Below, piece by piece: positions 47,759-56,185 of a DNA stretch of 64,000 nt (position 1 is the stretch's first letter; each line of letters begins with the position of its first letter). The notes beneath the pieces were generated by a model. It saw only the letters and a program-made list of their open reading frames with translations. It had not been told where the DNA came from and did no database searches. Made by a program: the position numbers and the translations under genes. The DNA comes from CAVWXT01 sp963759115 (GTDB taxonomy: Bacteria > Planctomycetota > Planctomycetia > Pirellulales > Thermoguttaceae), in contig CAVWXT010000006.1 in assembly GCA_963759115.1 (NCBI GenBank), positions 1,302,001 through 1,366,000 of the forward strand, written 5' to 3'.

Positions 47759-49342
47759 GGTTCGTCAGCAGAATTCGTGGGTAAGAACAGGGCTGGTTAG
47801 CACCGTTGAGGTGCGTTTTCTGAGGCATGACAGAGCAAATGAATGAGGGGATGAGGGGAAAGAAGAGGCCCTGGCGGTGGAAGCCGCCGGGGCCTGCGAG
47901 TCATTCACCCGCCCTGGTCTGGTTATCCCTTGTCGGGTTGCTCGCCAGCAGAGCCCAACTCCGTTTCGCCAGACAGGGATAGTATAGCGGAGAGAGGAGG
48001 CAGGAAAACAGGTGCATCCTGTAGCGTTTCCGGTTAAAGATGGAGTTGCAAAACGAACCATCTCGCCGGGAGCCACCACAGGATGCAACTGAAGACTATC
48101 CTCAATCGGGTCGAACCTTTCAAGTCCTTTGTGTACGGAAAAGCCAGATGGGTGGAAGGCACGGAACGGCCAACGCTGGAAGTGGAAGTGCTTGCCCGGA
48201 AGAATGGTCGGCCGATCTGCTCGGGCTGCGGCCGCCCCGGGCCGGGTTACGATCGTCTTCCGGAGCGGCGGTTCGAGTTCGTGCCCCTCTGGGCCATTAC
48301 CGTGTATTTCGTGTATGCCCTGCGGCGTGTGGCGTGTCGAAGTTGCGGGGTGACGGTGGAGCGAGTGCCTTGGGCCGTGGGAAAAAGCCATCTTACAACC
48401 AGTTACCGCTGGTTCCTGGCACGCTGGGCCAAGCATTTGTCCTGGCAAGAGGTGGCCTCGATCTTCCACACTACCTGGCGAAACGTGTTCGAGTCGGTGA
48501 AACAGGCGGTATTTTGGGGCCTGTTCCATCAGGACCTCGATGGGATCGAGGCCATCGGCGTGGACGAGATCCAGTGGCAGCGGGGACAGCATTACCTGAC
48601 GTTGGTGTACCAGATCGAGGATGGCATGAAGCGGCTGTTGTGGGTGGCCGAAGAGCGAACGGAGGAGAGTCTGCGGCGGTTCTTCCAGACGCTGAGCGCA
48701 GAGGCCCGTCAATCCATCCGCTTTGTCTGTAGCGATATGTGGCAGCCCTACTTGAATGTGGTTGCCGAACAACTGAAGCAGGCCATCCACGTCTTGGACC
48801 GTTTCCACATCATGAAGAAGATGAACGAGGCGATTGACGAGGTTCGCCGCACCGAGGCCGCTCGCCTGAAGCGTGACGGTTACGAGCCGGTGCTGAAGCA
48901 CTCCCGCTGGTGCCTGCTGAAACGACCCGAGAACCGCACCGAGAAGGAGACCGTGAAACTGTCGGAGCTGTTGCAGTACAACCTTCAAAGCGTTCGCAGC
49001 CACCTGTTGCGGGAGGACTTCCAAAGGTTCTGGGAATATACCAGTCCGGGCTGGGCGGTGAAGTTCTTGGAAGAGTGGTGTACCCGCACGATGCGGAGCA
49101 AGATCGAGCCGATGAAGAAGGTTGCCCAAAGCCTGCGTGAACATCGAGACCTGATCCTCAACTGGTTTCGTGCCAAGGGGATGGTTTCGGCGGGCTCCGT
49201 CGAGGGCCTGAACAACAAAGCCAAATTGACTACCAGAAAAGCCTACGGCTTCCGCACCTACGAGGCCATCGAAATTGCCCTATATCACACGCTCGGCAAC
49301 CTTCCCGAGCCGGAATTTACCCACGAATTCTGTTGACGAGGC
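47759..49342 (+). mobile_element. ISL3 family insertion sequence (TSD CAATAATG)
   Basis: The 1,584-bp element is flanked by CAATAATG at 47,751-47,758 and 49,343-49,350. The ends read inward are GGTTCGTCAGCAGAATTCGT and GCCTCGTCAACAGAATTCGT, both followed by GGGTAA. Near the left end TTTTCTGAGGCATGACAGAG lines up with the same region of the MITE family (TTTTCTGAGGGATGGCAGGG). Confidence 0.97.
48083..49336 (+). CDS. ISL3 family transposase
   Basis: The 417-residue protein has the ISL3 N-terminal zinc-binding pairs (CSGCGRPG near residue 46, CRSCGVTVERVPWAVG near 90). Its DDE domain has GIEAIGVDEIQWQRGQHYLT (first Asp), IRFVCSDMWQPYLNVV (second Asp) and SVEGLNNKAKLTTRKAYGFR (Glu). The frame is complete and its last codons (THEFC) lie in the right inverted end. 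The element may be active and could also act on the MITEs. Confidence 0.96.
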   Translation: MQLKTILNRVEPFKSFVYGKARWVEGTERPTLEVEVLARKNGRPICSGCGRPGPGYDRLPERRFEFVPLWAITVYFVYALRRVACRSCGVTVERVPWAVGKSHLTTSYRWFLARWAKHLSWQEVASIFHTTWRNVFESVKQAVFWGLFHQDLDGIEAIGVDEIQWQRGQHYLTLVYQIEDGMKRLLWVAEERTEESLRRFFQTLSAEARQSIRFVCSDMWQPYLNVVAEQLKQAIHVLDRFHIMKKMNEAIDEVRRTEAARLKRDGYEPVLKHSRWCLLKRPENRTEKETVKLSELLQYNLQSVRSHLLREDFQRFWEYTSPGWAVKFLEEWCTRTMRSKIEPMKKVAQSLREHRDLILNWFRAKGMVSAGSVEGLNNKAKLTTRKAYGFRTYEAIEIALYHTLGNLPEPEFTHEFC

Positions 49343-49826
49343 CAATAATGGATGCCGTGCCGGATTGGAATACCTTTCCACCGGCATTCCAACTTGTGCT
49401 TCGGGAAGCCCGAAACTATCAGGAAAGCCGAAATGTGCCGACCTGTTGCCCGGAGGCATCGGCACCGACAGCGGAAATTAAGGCTGTACGCAAGTTCTTG
49501 AAGAACAAAGAGCTTGTTGTCATCGGCGGTGATCGCCGTGAACATGCACGGCAGGCGCTCAAAGAGGCATTCGCATTGAAGGATGTGATCTGGCCAGGCA
49601 CCGACACACACCAGTCCCTCGATAGGCTCAAGCCCTATATCGTCCGCCGCAGCGTGAAACTCGTCGTCCTCATGATTCGTTGGGCAAGCCACTCCGCTGG
49701 CGACCTGAAAGAGTTCTGCGACCAACACGGGAAGCTATTTGTGCGTCTGCCCAGTGGCTACAGCCCAAACCAAGTGGCAAACCAGATCGTGTCGCAGTGT
49801 GGCCACCTGCTCAGTCGAACGGATCG

Positions 49827-51053
49827 ATGACTATGCGCTGCCCACGTTGCGGAAAATCGATCTGCGATTGTCTTCTCGAAGATCCCGGCTTCCTAGCTCG
49901 GGCTGTCGGACGCCAGCTATCCCATCTGTCGGGGAGCGAGGCCCAGGGCCTCACCACTCCGAAGTCGGAGGGCAACGAAGGCGATGATCCTCCGAAGAAC
50001 AACGGCGATGCCGCCACACCCCAGTGGCTCTTTGACCGCTGCAACCAGTTGGCCATCCAGGCGTGCGGTGAACCGATCATCCTGGATGTCGCCGCAGCCG
50101 ACTGGAACCACAAGTGCGACCGGTACTTCACCGAAGAGGACGACGCACTGAAGCAGGATTGGAGCGCCAAGGCGGTGTGGTGCAACCCGCCCTATACAGC
50201 GACGATCATCGAGTCGTTCGTTCGCAAGGCGCTGGATGCTGCCCAGCATGGAACCACGACGTTCTGCCTTGTCCCGTGGTGGAATTATCCCTACCTTGAC
50301 CTGTGCGAGCGGCATGGCCGTATTCACCGGATCTGCAACCCGGTGAGCTTCCAGCGTCAGGATGGCTCTCCGTTGACCATGAACAATCAGTACCGCACCA
50401 CGCCGCTTATCGTCGTGGTGTTCGGCCCGACGATCCAACCAGGATGCGGCATACCAATCCGAAAAGGTGATACAGCGTCACCGTCCTACGACGAGATCGA
50501 CGATGCCTGTCAAGTCAACGGCATTACCGCTCGTGCCCTTGCAGGTGATGGCAGCCATCGTCGAGACAGCGACACCTATTACACACCGCTCTGGGCGATC
50601 TCAGCCCTCTTGCGTGTCGAGACCTTCCCCGGCCTGACGTGGGAGCCTGCCGAGGGCGACGGGCGGATCGTGAGGGCATTACGGGACGCAGGTAGCGAGG
50701 TCATCGGCAGTGACTTTGCGGCGGGAACCGACTTCCTGGCGGCCATCAGAGAGGTTGACAACATCGTCACCAATCCGCCTTGGGCATTGAAGACCGAATT
50801 CATCCGACACGCCAAGGAGTGCGCTCGCCACAAGGTGGCGTTGCTCCTACCGCTCTCGTCCCTCTCGGGCGTGGCGAGACGGCCATTATTCGAGGACGCC
50901 GCCTTTCCCCTTCGGACGGTCTATGTCTTCGACGGCCGGGTCAACTTCGACCCCAGCGGCCAAGGCAGCAGTACGATCACCGCTGGATGGTTCGTGTGGG
51001 AACGGGGCTGCCGAGCAGAGCCAGTGTTGAGGTGGGTCAGTGAAGTGTTCTAG
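49827..51053 (+). CDS. tandem DNA methyltransferase, phage-type N6-adenine
   Basis: An N-terminal Cys pair region (MRCPRCGKSICDCL) is followed by a phage-type DNA N-6-adenine methyltransferase module with ILDVAAADWNHKCDRYF and the catalytic AVWCNPPYTATI. A second module (about residues 245-400) has TYYTPLWAISALLRVE, TWEPAEGDGRIVRALRD and its own DNIVTNPPWALKTEF. Two NPPY/NPPW sites in one chain are unusual. The ATG overlaps the stop of the DUF2325-like gene (ATGA). A single host-defence or regulation role is not established. Confidence 0.85.
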   Translation: MTMRCPRCGKSICDCLLEDPGFLARAVGRQLSHLSGSEAQGLTTPKSEGNEGDDPPKNNGDAATPQWLFDRCNQLAIQACGEPIILDVAAADWNHKCDRYFTEEDDALKQDWSAKAVWCNPPYTATIIESFVRKALDAAQHGTTTFCLVPWWNYPYLDLCERHGRIHRICNPVSFQRQDGSPLTMNNQYRTTPLIVVVFGPTIQPGCGIPIRKGDTASPSYDEIDDACQVNGITARALAGDGSHRRDSDTYYTPLWAISALLRVETFPGLTWEPAEGDGRIVRALRDAGSEVIGSDFAAGTDFLAAIREVDNIVTNPPWALKTEFIRHAKECARHKVALLLPLSSLSGVARRPLFEDAAFPLRTVYVFDGRVNFDPSGQGSSTITAGWFVWERGCRAEPVLRWVSEVF

Positions 51054-51132
51054 CTTCGGATGTTCGACGGAATGAGAGTGAACAATTGGGCCGAACTTTG
51101 CCAAGCCCTACAGCAATGTGAGTAGTTGTGCA

Positions 51133-51585
51133 ATGAAACAATCCACCATCCTTTCCCTAGCGCATCGAGTATTAGCCAAATACCATCTTACGGATGATTG
51201 GCACATTGCGTTTGATACAACCCAACCCGGTGAGCCGAGGCACAGGGCCCAACTTCGGGCGCACCGATATCAGATTGGCCCGGTCTTTGGGGAGATCGGT
51301 CTCACTTGGGGCTATTGGCGTGGCGTACCCGATGATGAGGATTGGCGAAACGAATTGATCTCCTGTCTGTTACATGAGGTGGCCCACGTGTTTGCAGGTG
51401 TCGAAGCGGGACACGGGACAGTGTGGCGAGATCAATACATCTCTCTGCTAGAGGAATGGTTTGCCCCGCACATTGTGGTCCGACAGATACTTTACTGTTC
51501 GGAAGTTGATCCTGATTGGATTAGGACTGTGTTTCTTCCCGCTAGCAAAGCTCGTTGTCCTGACCTATGCGATGTAACGAGGTGA
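51133..51585 (+). CDS. SprT-like zinc metallopeptidase
   Basis: This protein of about 150 residues has the zinc motif LLHEVAHVFAGVEAGHGTVW, the HExxH plus downstream GHG-W pattern of SprT/Spartan-like proteins, near residue 80. The ATG at 51,133 is preferred; a GTG at 51,118 is also in frame. It may cleave DNA-bound proteins, but only the fold is supported. It ends just before the ParB-methyltransferase gene. Confidence 0.8.
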   Translation: MKQSTILSLAHRVLAKYHLTDDWHIAFDTTQPGEPRHRAQLRAHRYQIGPVFGEIGLTWGYWRGVPDDEDWRNELISCLLHEVAHVFAGVEAGHGTVWRDQYISLLEEWFAPHIVVRQILYCSEVDPDWIRTVFLPASKARCPDLCDVTR

Positions 51586-51593
51586 GAACCAGC

Positions 51594-53102
51594 ATGGAAA
51601 GACCCAAGTACCATATCCTCCCCGACCTCTTGCCCGAGGAGTACGAGGCACTCAAGGCTTCCATCGCCGATCATGGCGTTGACATCCCCATCATTGTCGA
51701 TGAGGGGGGAAACACCATCAATGGCGTCCAGCGGGAGAAGGCATCCAGCGAGCTTGGGATTTATTGCCCACGTGAGGTGCGGCAGTTCGGCAGCGAGGCC
51801 GAGAAGTTCGAGTTGGTGTTGCGGGCGAACTGCCGCCGCAGGCAGCTAAGCCAGAAGCAGAAGCGGGAACTGATTGCGGTCTACCTGCGCCGAGATCCCC
51901 AGATCGCTGACAACAACTTAGGGAGCCTCATCGGCGTCTCGAAGAACACGGTTGCCAAGGTCAGGAGCCACCTGGAGGCAACTTGTCAAATTGACAAGTT
52001 GACCAAGCTCAGAGGCAGGGACGGCAAGGAACGCCCCGTCAAGTACAAGCGGATCATTGCCAACACGCCCAAGGAGGCCGAGGCCGCCTTGGAGATCATT
52101 GGCGATCTTCCCGAGAACTGTGTGGGCAAAGTGTTGGACGTGACCACGGCCAAGCGGCGGGCGAGAAGGAACGGGAAGCAAAAGGAAATCCAAGGGCAGA
52201 TAGTCACGCCCCTGGCCGATGATGCCATCCAGATTCACCACTGCCCTTTCCAACAGTTGGAGCAGATAGCAGGGCTTGGACCAGCCTCGGCCAACTTAGT
52301 CTGCACGGACATCCCTTATGGTCAGGATTTCCTTCCGCAAATAAGCGACCTCGCCGCCCTGGCATCTCGGATACTTGTCGAAAGTGGCCTGCTCGTGACG
52401 TATTGCGGACAGTTCTACTTGCCCGAAGTTGTCCGGCGACTGGGCGAGCACCTAACGTACCGGTGGGAATGTGCGGCGGTTTGGGAGGGAGACAGCAACG
52501 TCATTTATCCGCTCGGTATTGCCAGTCAGTGGAAACCGGTCTTCGTCTACTCGAAGGGGCCTTGGGAGAAGACCGGCCGTTGCTCTGACGTATTTCGAAT
52601 GAACGCCAAAGAGAAAACGTACCACGATTGGCAGCAGCCCCTTGGCGATGTCGAGAAGCTCGTCGAGTATTTCAGCAAGCCGGGCGACCTCATAGTCGAT
52701 CCATGCGGCGGGGGATTCACCACTGCGATTGCCTGCCACCGGCTTGGGCGGCGCTTCGTGGGGTGCGACACTGACCAAGCTGCCGTTGCCATCGGACAAG
52801 AGCGGCTTGCGCAGGAGCGAGCGTCCGACGCTCCTGAGTCTGGCGATCCGAGGGCGATGGGCCAGGAGCAACCTGCCGAAGAGCAGGCGAAGCTCCTCGA
52901 CGATCTCCGAATCTGGATCGAGGACACCGAGGACTTGATGCAGCATGCACAGAAACACGATCCCCACGACCGTCACAACCGCCAGCGAGATGTGCGGGAA
53001 CTCTGGACAACGTTCAGTGGCTTGGATGACGGGCAGATGGACGTGTTTCTGAAACTCCTGCCCGAGACTTATAAGGCCATGTGGCAATCGCTCGCTGGTT
53101 AA
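51594..53102 (+). CDS. ParB-domain DNA methyltransferase fusion
   Basis: The N-terminal ParB-like domain (about 1-90: LLPEEYEALKASIADHGVDI, PIIVDEGGNTINGVQRE) is followed by an HTH (LGSLIGVSKNTVAKVRSHLE). A methyltransferase has the catalytic VCTDIPYGQDFLP and the SAM motif DPCGGGFTTAIACHRLGRRF, i.e. catalytic motif before SAM motif (beta-class order). The last 80 residues are helical and acidic. ParB-MTase fusions are typical of phages and integrative elements. The ATG at 51,594 overlaps a longer frame from 51,567. Confidence 0.85.
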   Translation: MERPKYHILPDLLPEEYEALKASIADHGVDIPIIVDEGGNTINGVQREKASSELGIYCPREVRQFGSEAEKFELVLRANCRRRQLSQKQKRELIAVYLRRDPQIADNNLGSLIGVSKNTVAKVRSHLEATCQIDKLTKLRGRDGKERPVKYKRIIANTPKEAEAALEIIGDLPENCVGKVLDVTTAKRRARRNGKQKEIQGQIVTPLADDAIQIHHCPFQQLEQIAGLGPASANLVCTDIPYGQDFLPQISDLAALASRILVESGLLVTYCGQFYLPEVVRRLGEHLTYRWECAAVWEGDSNVIYPLGIASQWKPVFVYSKGPWEKTGRCSDVFRMNAKEKTYHDWQQPLGDVEKLVEYFSKPGDLIVDPCGGGFTTAIACHRLGRRFVGCDTDQAAVAIGQERLAQERASDAPESGDPRAMGQEQPAEEQAKLLDDLRIWIEDTEDLMQHAQKHDPHDRHNRQRDVRELWTTFSGLDDGQMDVFLKLLPETYKAMWQSLAG

Positions 53103-53164
53103 TAACGGCACGTCTTGCCGATCACGATCACGGCCACCGCCTCGCCAACGTTGCCTCGGCATTA

Positions 53165-53401
53165 TCAACTGTCCTCGTCGTCGAGGTCTTCGTCATCCTC
53201 GTCTTCGTCCTCTTCGCTCTCATCGTCAACGGCGATGCCGTGGTTGATCCCGGTGGCTTCCTTGACGGCCGCTCGAAGTCGCATGTAGATACTGTTGCTG
53301 ACCGTCACCATACTCTCACCGGTGTCCTCGGCGTCCTGCAACAATTCAACGGCCGTTTCCAGGACGTTCTTCAAGGTGGCTTCGCTTGCTTTCTTCGCCA
53401 T
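53165..53401 (-). CDS. small protein with acidic tail, 78 aa
   Basis: AAGGAACC precedes the ATG at 53,401, giving MAKKASEATLKNVLETAVEL and a helical YMRLRAAVKEATGI segment. The last 20 residues are almost all Asp/Glu. The frame extends upstream to 53,515 but without a better start. It is the only gene on the minus strand between 37,112 and 61,220. The role is unknown; a DNA-mimic or chaperone-like binder is only a guess. Confidence 0.6.
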   Translation of the reverse strand: MAKKASEATLKNVLETAVELLQDAEDTGESMVTVSNSIYMRLRAAVKEATGINHGIAVDDESEEDEDEDDEDLDDEDS

Positions 53402-54020
53402 AACGGTTCCTTTCGAGGTCGTGTCTCGGTCTTCGTCCTTCCGGGTATACCCGGCCGTGGGCGTACCGTCAAGTGACCAGGGGGACCGTGACTGTCTGGT
53501 TGATAGCCAATGCAACTCTTGTGATGCCCAACCCAGCGGTTGATAACCCCGTTAGTAACCGCAGCCCGTGCCCAATGCGATTATTGGACTGCCCGCTTAC
53601 CACACTAATAACCGAATCGCCTTTCCCCAAGTCGTCTTCGCCCAGGGTAATAATGGTCCAGACGGTTCCCACTGTGAACTGTCGTTGCGGCAGCCTTCAG
53701 CACCATTGGTATTGGGGAGGCTATGGGACGAAATGTTGGGTTGGGCCTGATCCCTCTCTTATTGCCTGGGTCAAGGCGCAGTCTCAGCCAGACATTCTGC
53801 CAAATGTTGCCGTGTCGTCGAAAAAGTCGGTTGTCCAGGCCATGGCGACCCTCGGATCGTCACAGAAGGAGGTGGACCACGGCTGGCAGGAGCAGGAGAA
53901 GGGGCACAGCCATTATTATGTTCCATATAAGTATTATGTTCCTCCTCTCTCCTCTCTTCTCTTCTAGGAACTCAGGAAATATTTTTTAAGCATTCGCCCC
54001 GCCCTGACTACAGCCACAAT
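53402..54020. other. no secure gene
   Basis: Open frames exist on both strands (plus 53,473-53,967; minus 53,469-53,672) but lack ribosome binding sites and family features. The T/C-rich TTCCTCCTCTCTCCTCTCTT at 53,939-53,958 lies before the interrupted gene at 54,021. Confidence 0.4.
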
Positions 54021-54068
54021 ATGTGCTTTGGCCGGAATGTTACCATCGTGGCGGTCGAGATCTACACT

Positions 54069-55401
54069 CAGTAGTTCCAAATTCGGGAAATTGATATAGG
54101 TGAACGCAAGGTTCCTCCAGTAAAGAACTTGGGTCACAAACCAGGTTCACACAAGGAGGAAACCCATGCGTTCACAAACGGAGTATATCATCACCAAGGC
54201 GGAGGTCCACGCGTACGCCGAGGACTGGATAGGGACGGCGCTTCGCCTTGAGTATCGGGGTTATAAATGTTCGACTTCCACGCTTCTCCAAATTCTCCTG
54301 ATTGCCGCGGCACGGGTGGTTTCCGTGTTTGCCGCCTGCCGCGATCTGGCCGATGCACCGTCGGATCAGACGATTCGCAACGCCTTGGCCGTAACGTTGC
54401 CGGAAATCGCCGAACTCGAACGTCGTTTGAACCTCGCCTTGGTGACGCATGTGCCCAAGGCGTTGCGACGCAAATCCCGCATGGTGGCGATCGACCTGAC
54501 GCTGATTCCCTATCACGGGCAGCCGGCGCGGGACAAGAAGGAAATCTTTCGAGGCGAACCGAAGTCGGGCACCACCCATTTCCATGCCTACGCCACGGCT
54601 GTGGTACTCCACAAAGGCTACCGTTACACCTTGGCGCTGGTGCGAGTCGAGTACGGCGACTCGATGAAAGAGGTGCTTCAGCGGCTGTTGGCGATTGTTC
54701 GTCGCCGAGGCGTAAAAATCCGCTTTTTGCTGCTGGACAAGGGCTTTTTCAGCGTAGAAGTCATTCAGTATCTTCTTCGCGCCCGTCGTGGATTCATCAT
54801 TCCCGCCGTCGTGCGAGGCCGAAAGCCCAAGGACCCCAAGACTCCGCCGCACGGCTTGCGAGCACTGTTGAAGAAGAAACACGGCTACTATCGGGAGACG
54901 ATCACCTCGGGCCAAACGAAAGAGAAACCGAAGGCCAGCGTGACCGTGAACATTTGCGTTGCCAGCAAGCATTTCACCGACGAGAAGACCGGCCGGCGGC
55001 GGCGCAAGCGGCTTCTCTACGTGGTGTCGAAGGTGCGGCGAACACCTGCGGAGATACGCGAAACCTATCGCAAGCGTTTCGGCATCGAGACGAGCTACCG
55101 CCAGATGAACGAGGCGAAGATCAAGACATGCACGCGCGATCCAGCGTTGCGTCTGCTGTTCGTGGGCATTGCTCTGGTGCTGCGCAACGTGTGGGTGTGG
55201 ATTCATTTTCGCTTCGCCAAAGGAAAATTCACCGAGGAACCGCAACTCTTTCTGGAATTGCTTCGTTTCCAAGAAATGCTCTTGTGGATCACCCAGATCG
55301 TTCAACAAGCCCTCGGCGCCAACAAAACCCTCGGACTCGATCGTCATACCTATGAACGACTTACGGCACATCGCCACACATAGCCAAATTTGGAACTACT
55401 G
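54069..55401 (+). mobile_element. ISH3/IS4-like insertion sequence (TSD ACACT)
   Basis: The inverted ends CAGTAGTTCCAAATT at 54,069-54,083 and 55,387-55,401 match exactly. ACACT duplicates flank the element (54,064-54,068 and 55,402-55,406). The length is 1,333 bp. Confidence 0.93.
54166..55383 (+). CDS. IS4-superfamily (ISH3-like) transposase
   Basis: The 405-residue transposase has VAIDLTLIPYHGQPARDKKE (first Asp), IRFLLLDKGFFSVEVIQYLL (second Asp) and the YREK-like C-terminal signature TYRKRFGIETSYRQMNEAKI (catalytic Glu). This fits the ISH3/IS4 group. The frame is complete and AAGGAGGA precedes the ATG, so the element may be active. Confidence 0.92.
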   Translation: MRSQTEYIITKAEVHAYAEDWIGTALRLEYRGYKCSTSTLLQILLIAAARVVSVFAACRDLADAPSDQTIRNALAVTLPEIAELERRLNLALVTHVPKALRRKSRMVAIDLTLIPYHGQPARDKKEIFRGEPKSGTTHFHAYATAVVLHKGYRYTLALVRVEYGDSMKEVLQRLLAIVRRRGVKIRFLLLDKGFFSVEVIQYLLRARRGFIIPAVVRGRKPKDPKTPPHGLRALLKKKHGYYRETITSGQTKEKPKASVTVNICVASKHFTDEKTGRRRRKRLLYVVSKVRRTPAEIRETYRKRFGIETSYRQMNEAKIKTCTRDPALRLLFVGIALVLRNVWVWIHFRFAKGKFTEEPQLFLELLRFQEMLLWITQIVQQALGANKTLGLDRHTYERLTAHRHT

Positions 55402-55679
55402 ACACTAACAAATGGAACGTTCTTCTCTTCCCGTCCCCGGCAGACGCCCCGTGGAAGGCCCTTGAGGTGCTCCCAGACAGGGTTCCACCATCTCCGTTTA
55501 TCCCCCGTGGGCGTTGGCCATGTCCGGGGCCCACCGGGCACCTTCAGGTATTTCCGAGTCGTCGTCCAGGATGGAAATATTCTGGGATTTATTCCGGCAC
55601 CCCTCAAGGTTTTGACCTGAAACTTCCCACGATATCTCAGGTGGCCCGCATGTCTCTCGTGTTGGCAGTTTCGGTCTGA

Positions 55680-56185
55680 ACGTTTCCACGCAGGGGTGAA
55701 TGCCTCGAACTTGCGACAAGATAGCTGGGGCGTTTGGGTGGCGATCAACATGCCCCGCACTTTGCGACTGAAACCTTGTTGTGCGGTTGCCCGCCCGTCG
55801 TCGGCCGCCGACAGTAGTTCTATAGTACGTGTTGCGGCTAAGAGAACGTTGTGAGACTTTCTCTTGGCACCAGTCGTTGTATTTGCTATATTCATGTCTA
55901 TCTGGCAAGAGCTATGCAACTCTTACCAAGGGCCGAGGATCAGGGCCACAAGGTGGCCCGCTTTCGCACGAGACGCAATACCGATTGGTTCACATTGATC
56001 CTCGATAAGGCGGCCAGCCAGGAAGCCCAGCCTACGCATAGCTGCGGAGTCCGATAGGGCTCGATCTACAGAACAAGTCCCACAAAGGACATTTGTCTCC
56101 ACATGGGAGCAACCCGGAGATTGTCTGCGCTGATGGAAGGTTATTACATCCTAATTGGCGACAACGCCAGAAAGTGAGAGTGAGT
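55680..56185. other. no secure gene
   Basis: About 500 bases between the interrupted small gene and the next gene hold no frame with a credible ribosome binding site and no clear hairpin. Confidence 0.4.

Larger units (their letters stand above)
46718..49830 (+). pseudogene. DUF2325-like protein interrupted by ISL3 element
   Basis: Joining 46,718-47,758 to 49,351-49,830 restores one frame of about 507 residues; the join reads AILSIM-DAVPDWNTFPPAFQ. The N-terminal two thirds are helical and acidic (EEEIQPEPDGDAVAVAVEPT; RLKAKAARWAAERQRKLHEG). The last 110 residues (KELVVIGGDRREHARQALKE, SVKLVVLMIRWASHSAG, GKLFVRLPSGYSPNQVANQI) resemble DUF2325, a small alpha/beta domain. The downstream methyltransferase start overlaps its stop (ATGA). 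Function is unknown. Confidence 0.85.
54021..55679 (+). pseudogene. hypothetical small protein interrupted by ISH3/IS4-like element
   Basis: Removing 54,069-55,406 (element plus one ACACT) joins 54,021-54,068 with 55,407-55,679 into a 106-residue frame: MCFGRNVTIVAVEIYTNKWN, LLFPSPADAPWKALEVLPD, then a Pro-rich tail. The first ATG seen is at 54,021, but the frame is open further upstream, so the start is uncertain. The family is unknown. Confidence 0.6.

Noticed and set aside
53473..53967. Plus-strand 164-residue frame and a minus-strand 67-residue frame at 53,469-53,672
   Set aside because: Neither has a ribosome binding site or recognisable composition; the plus frame ends in low-complexity T/C-rich DNA.
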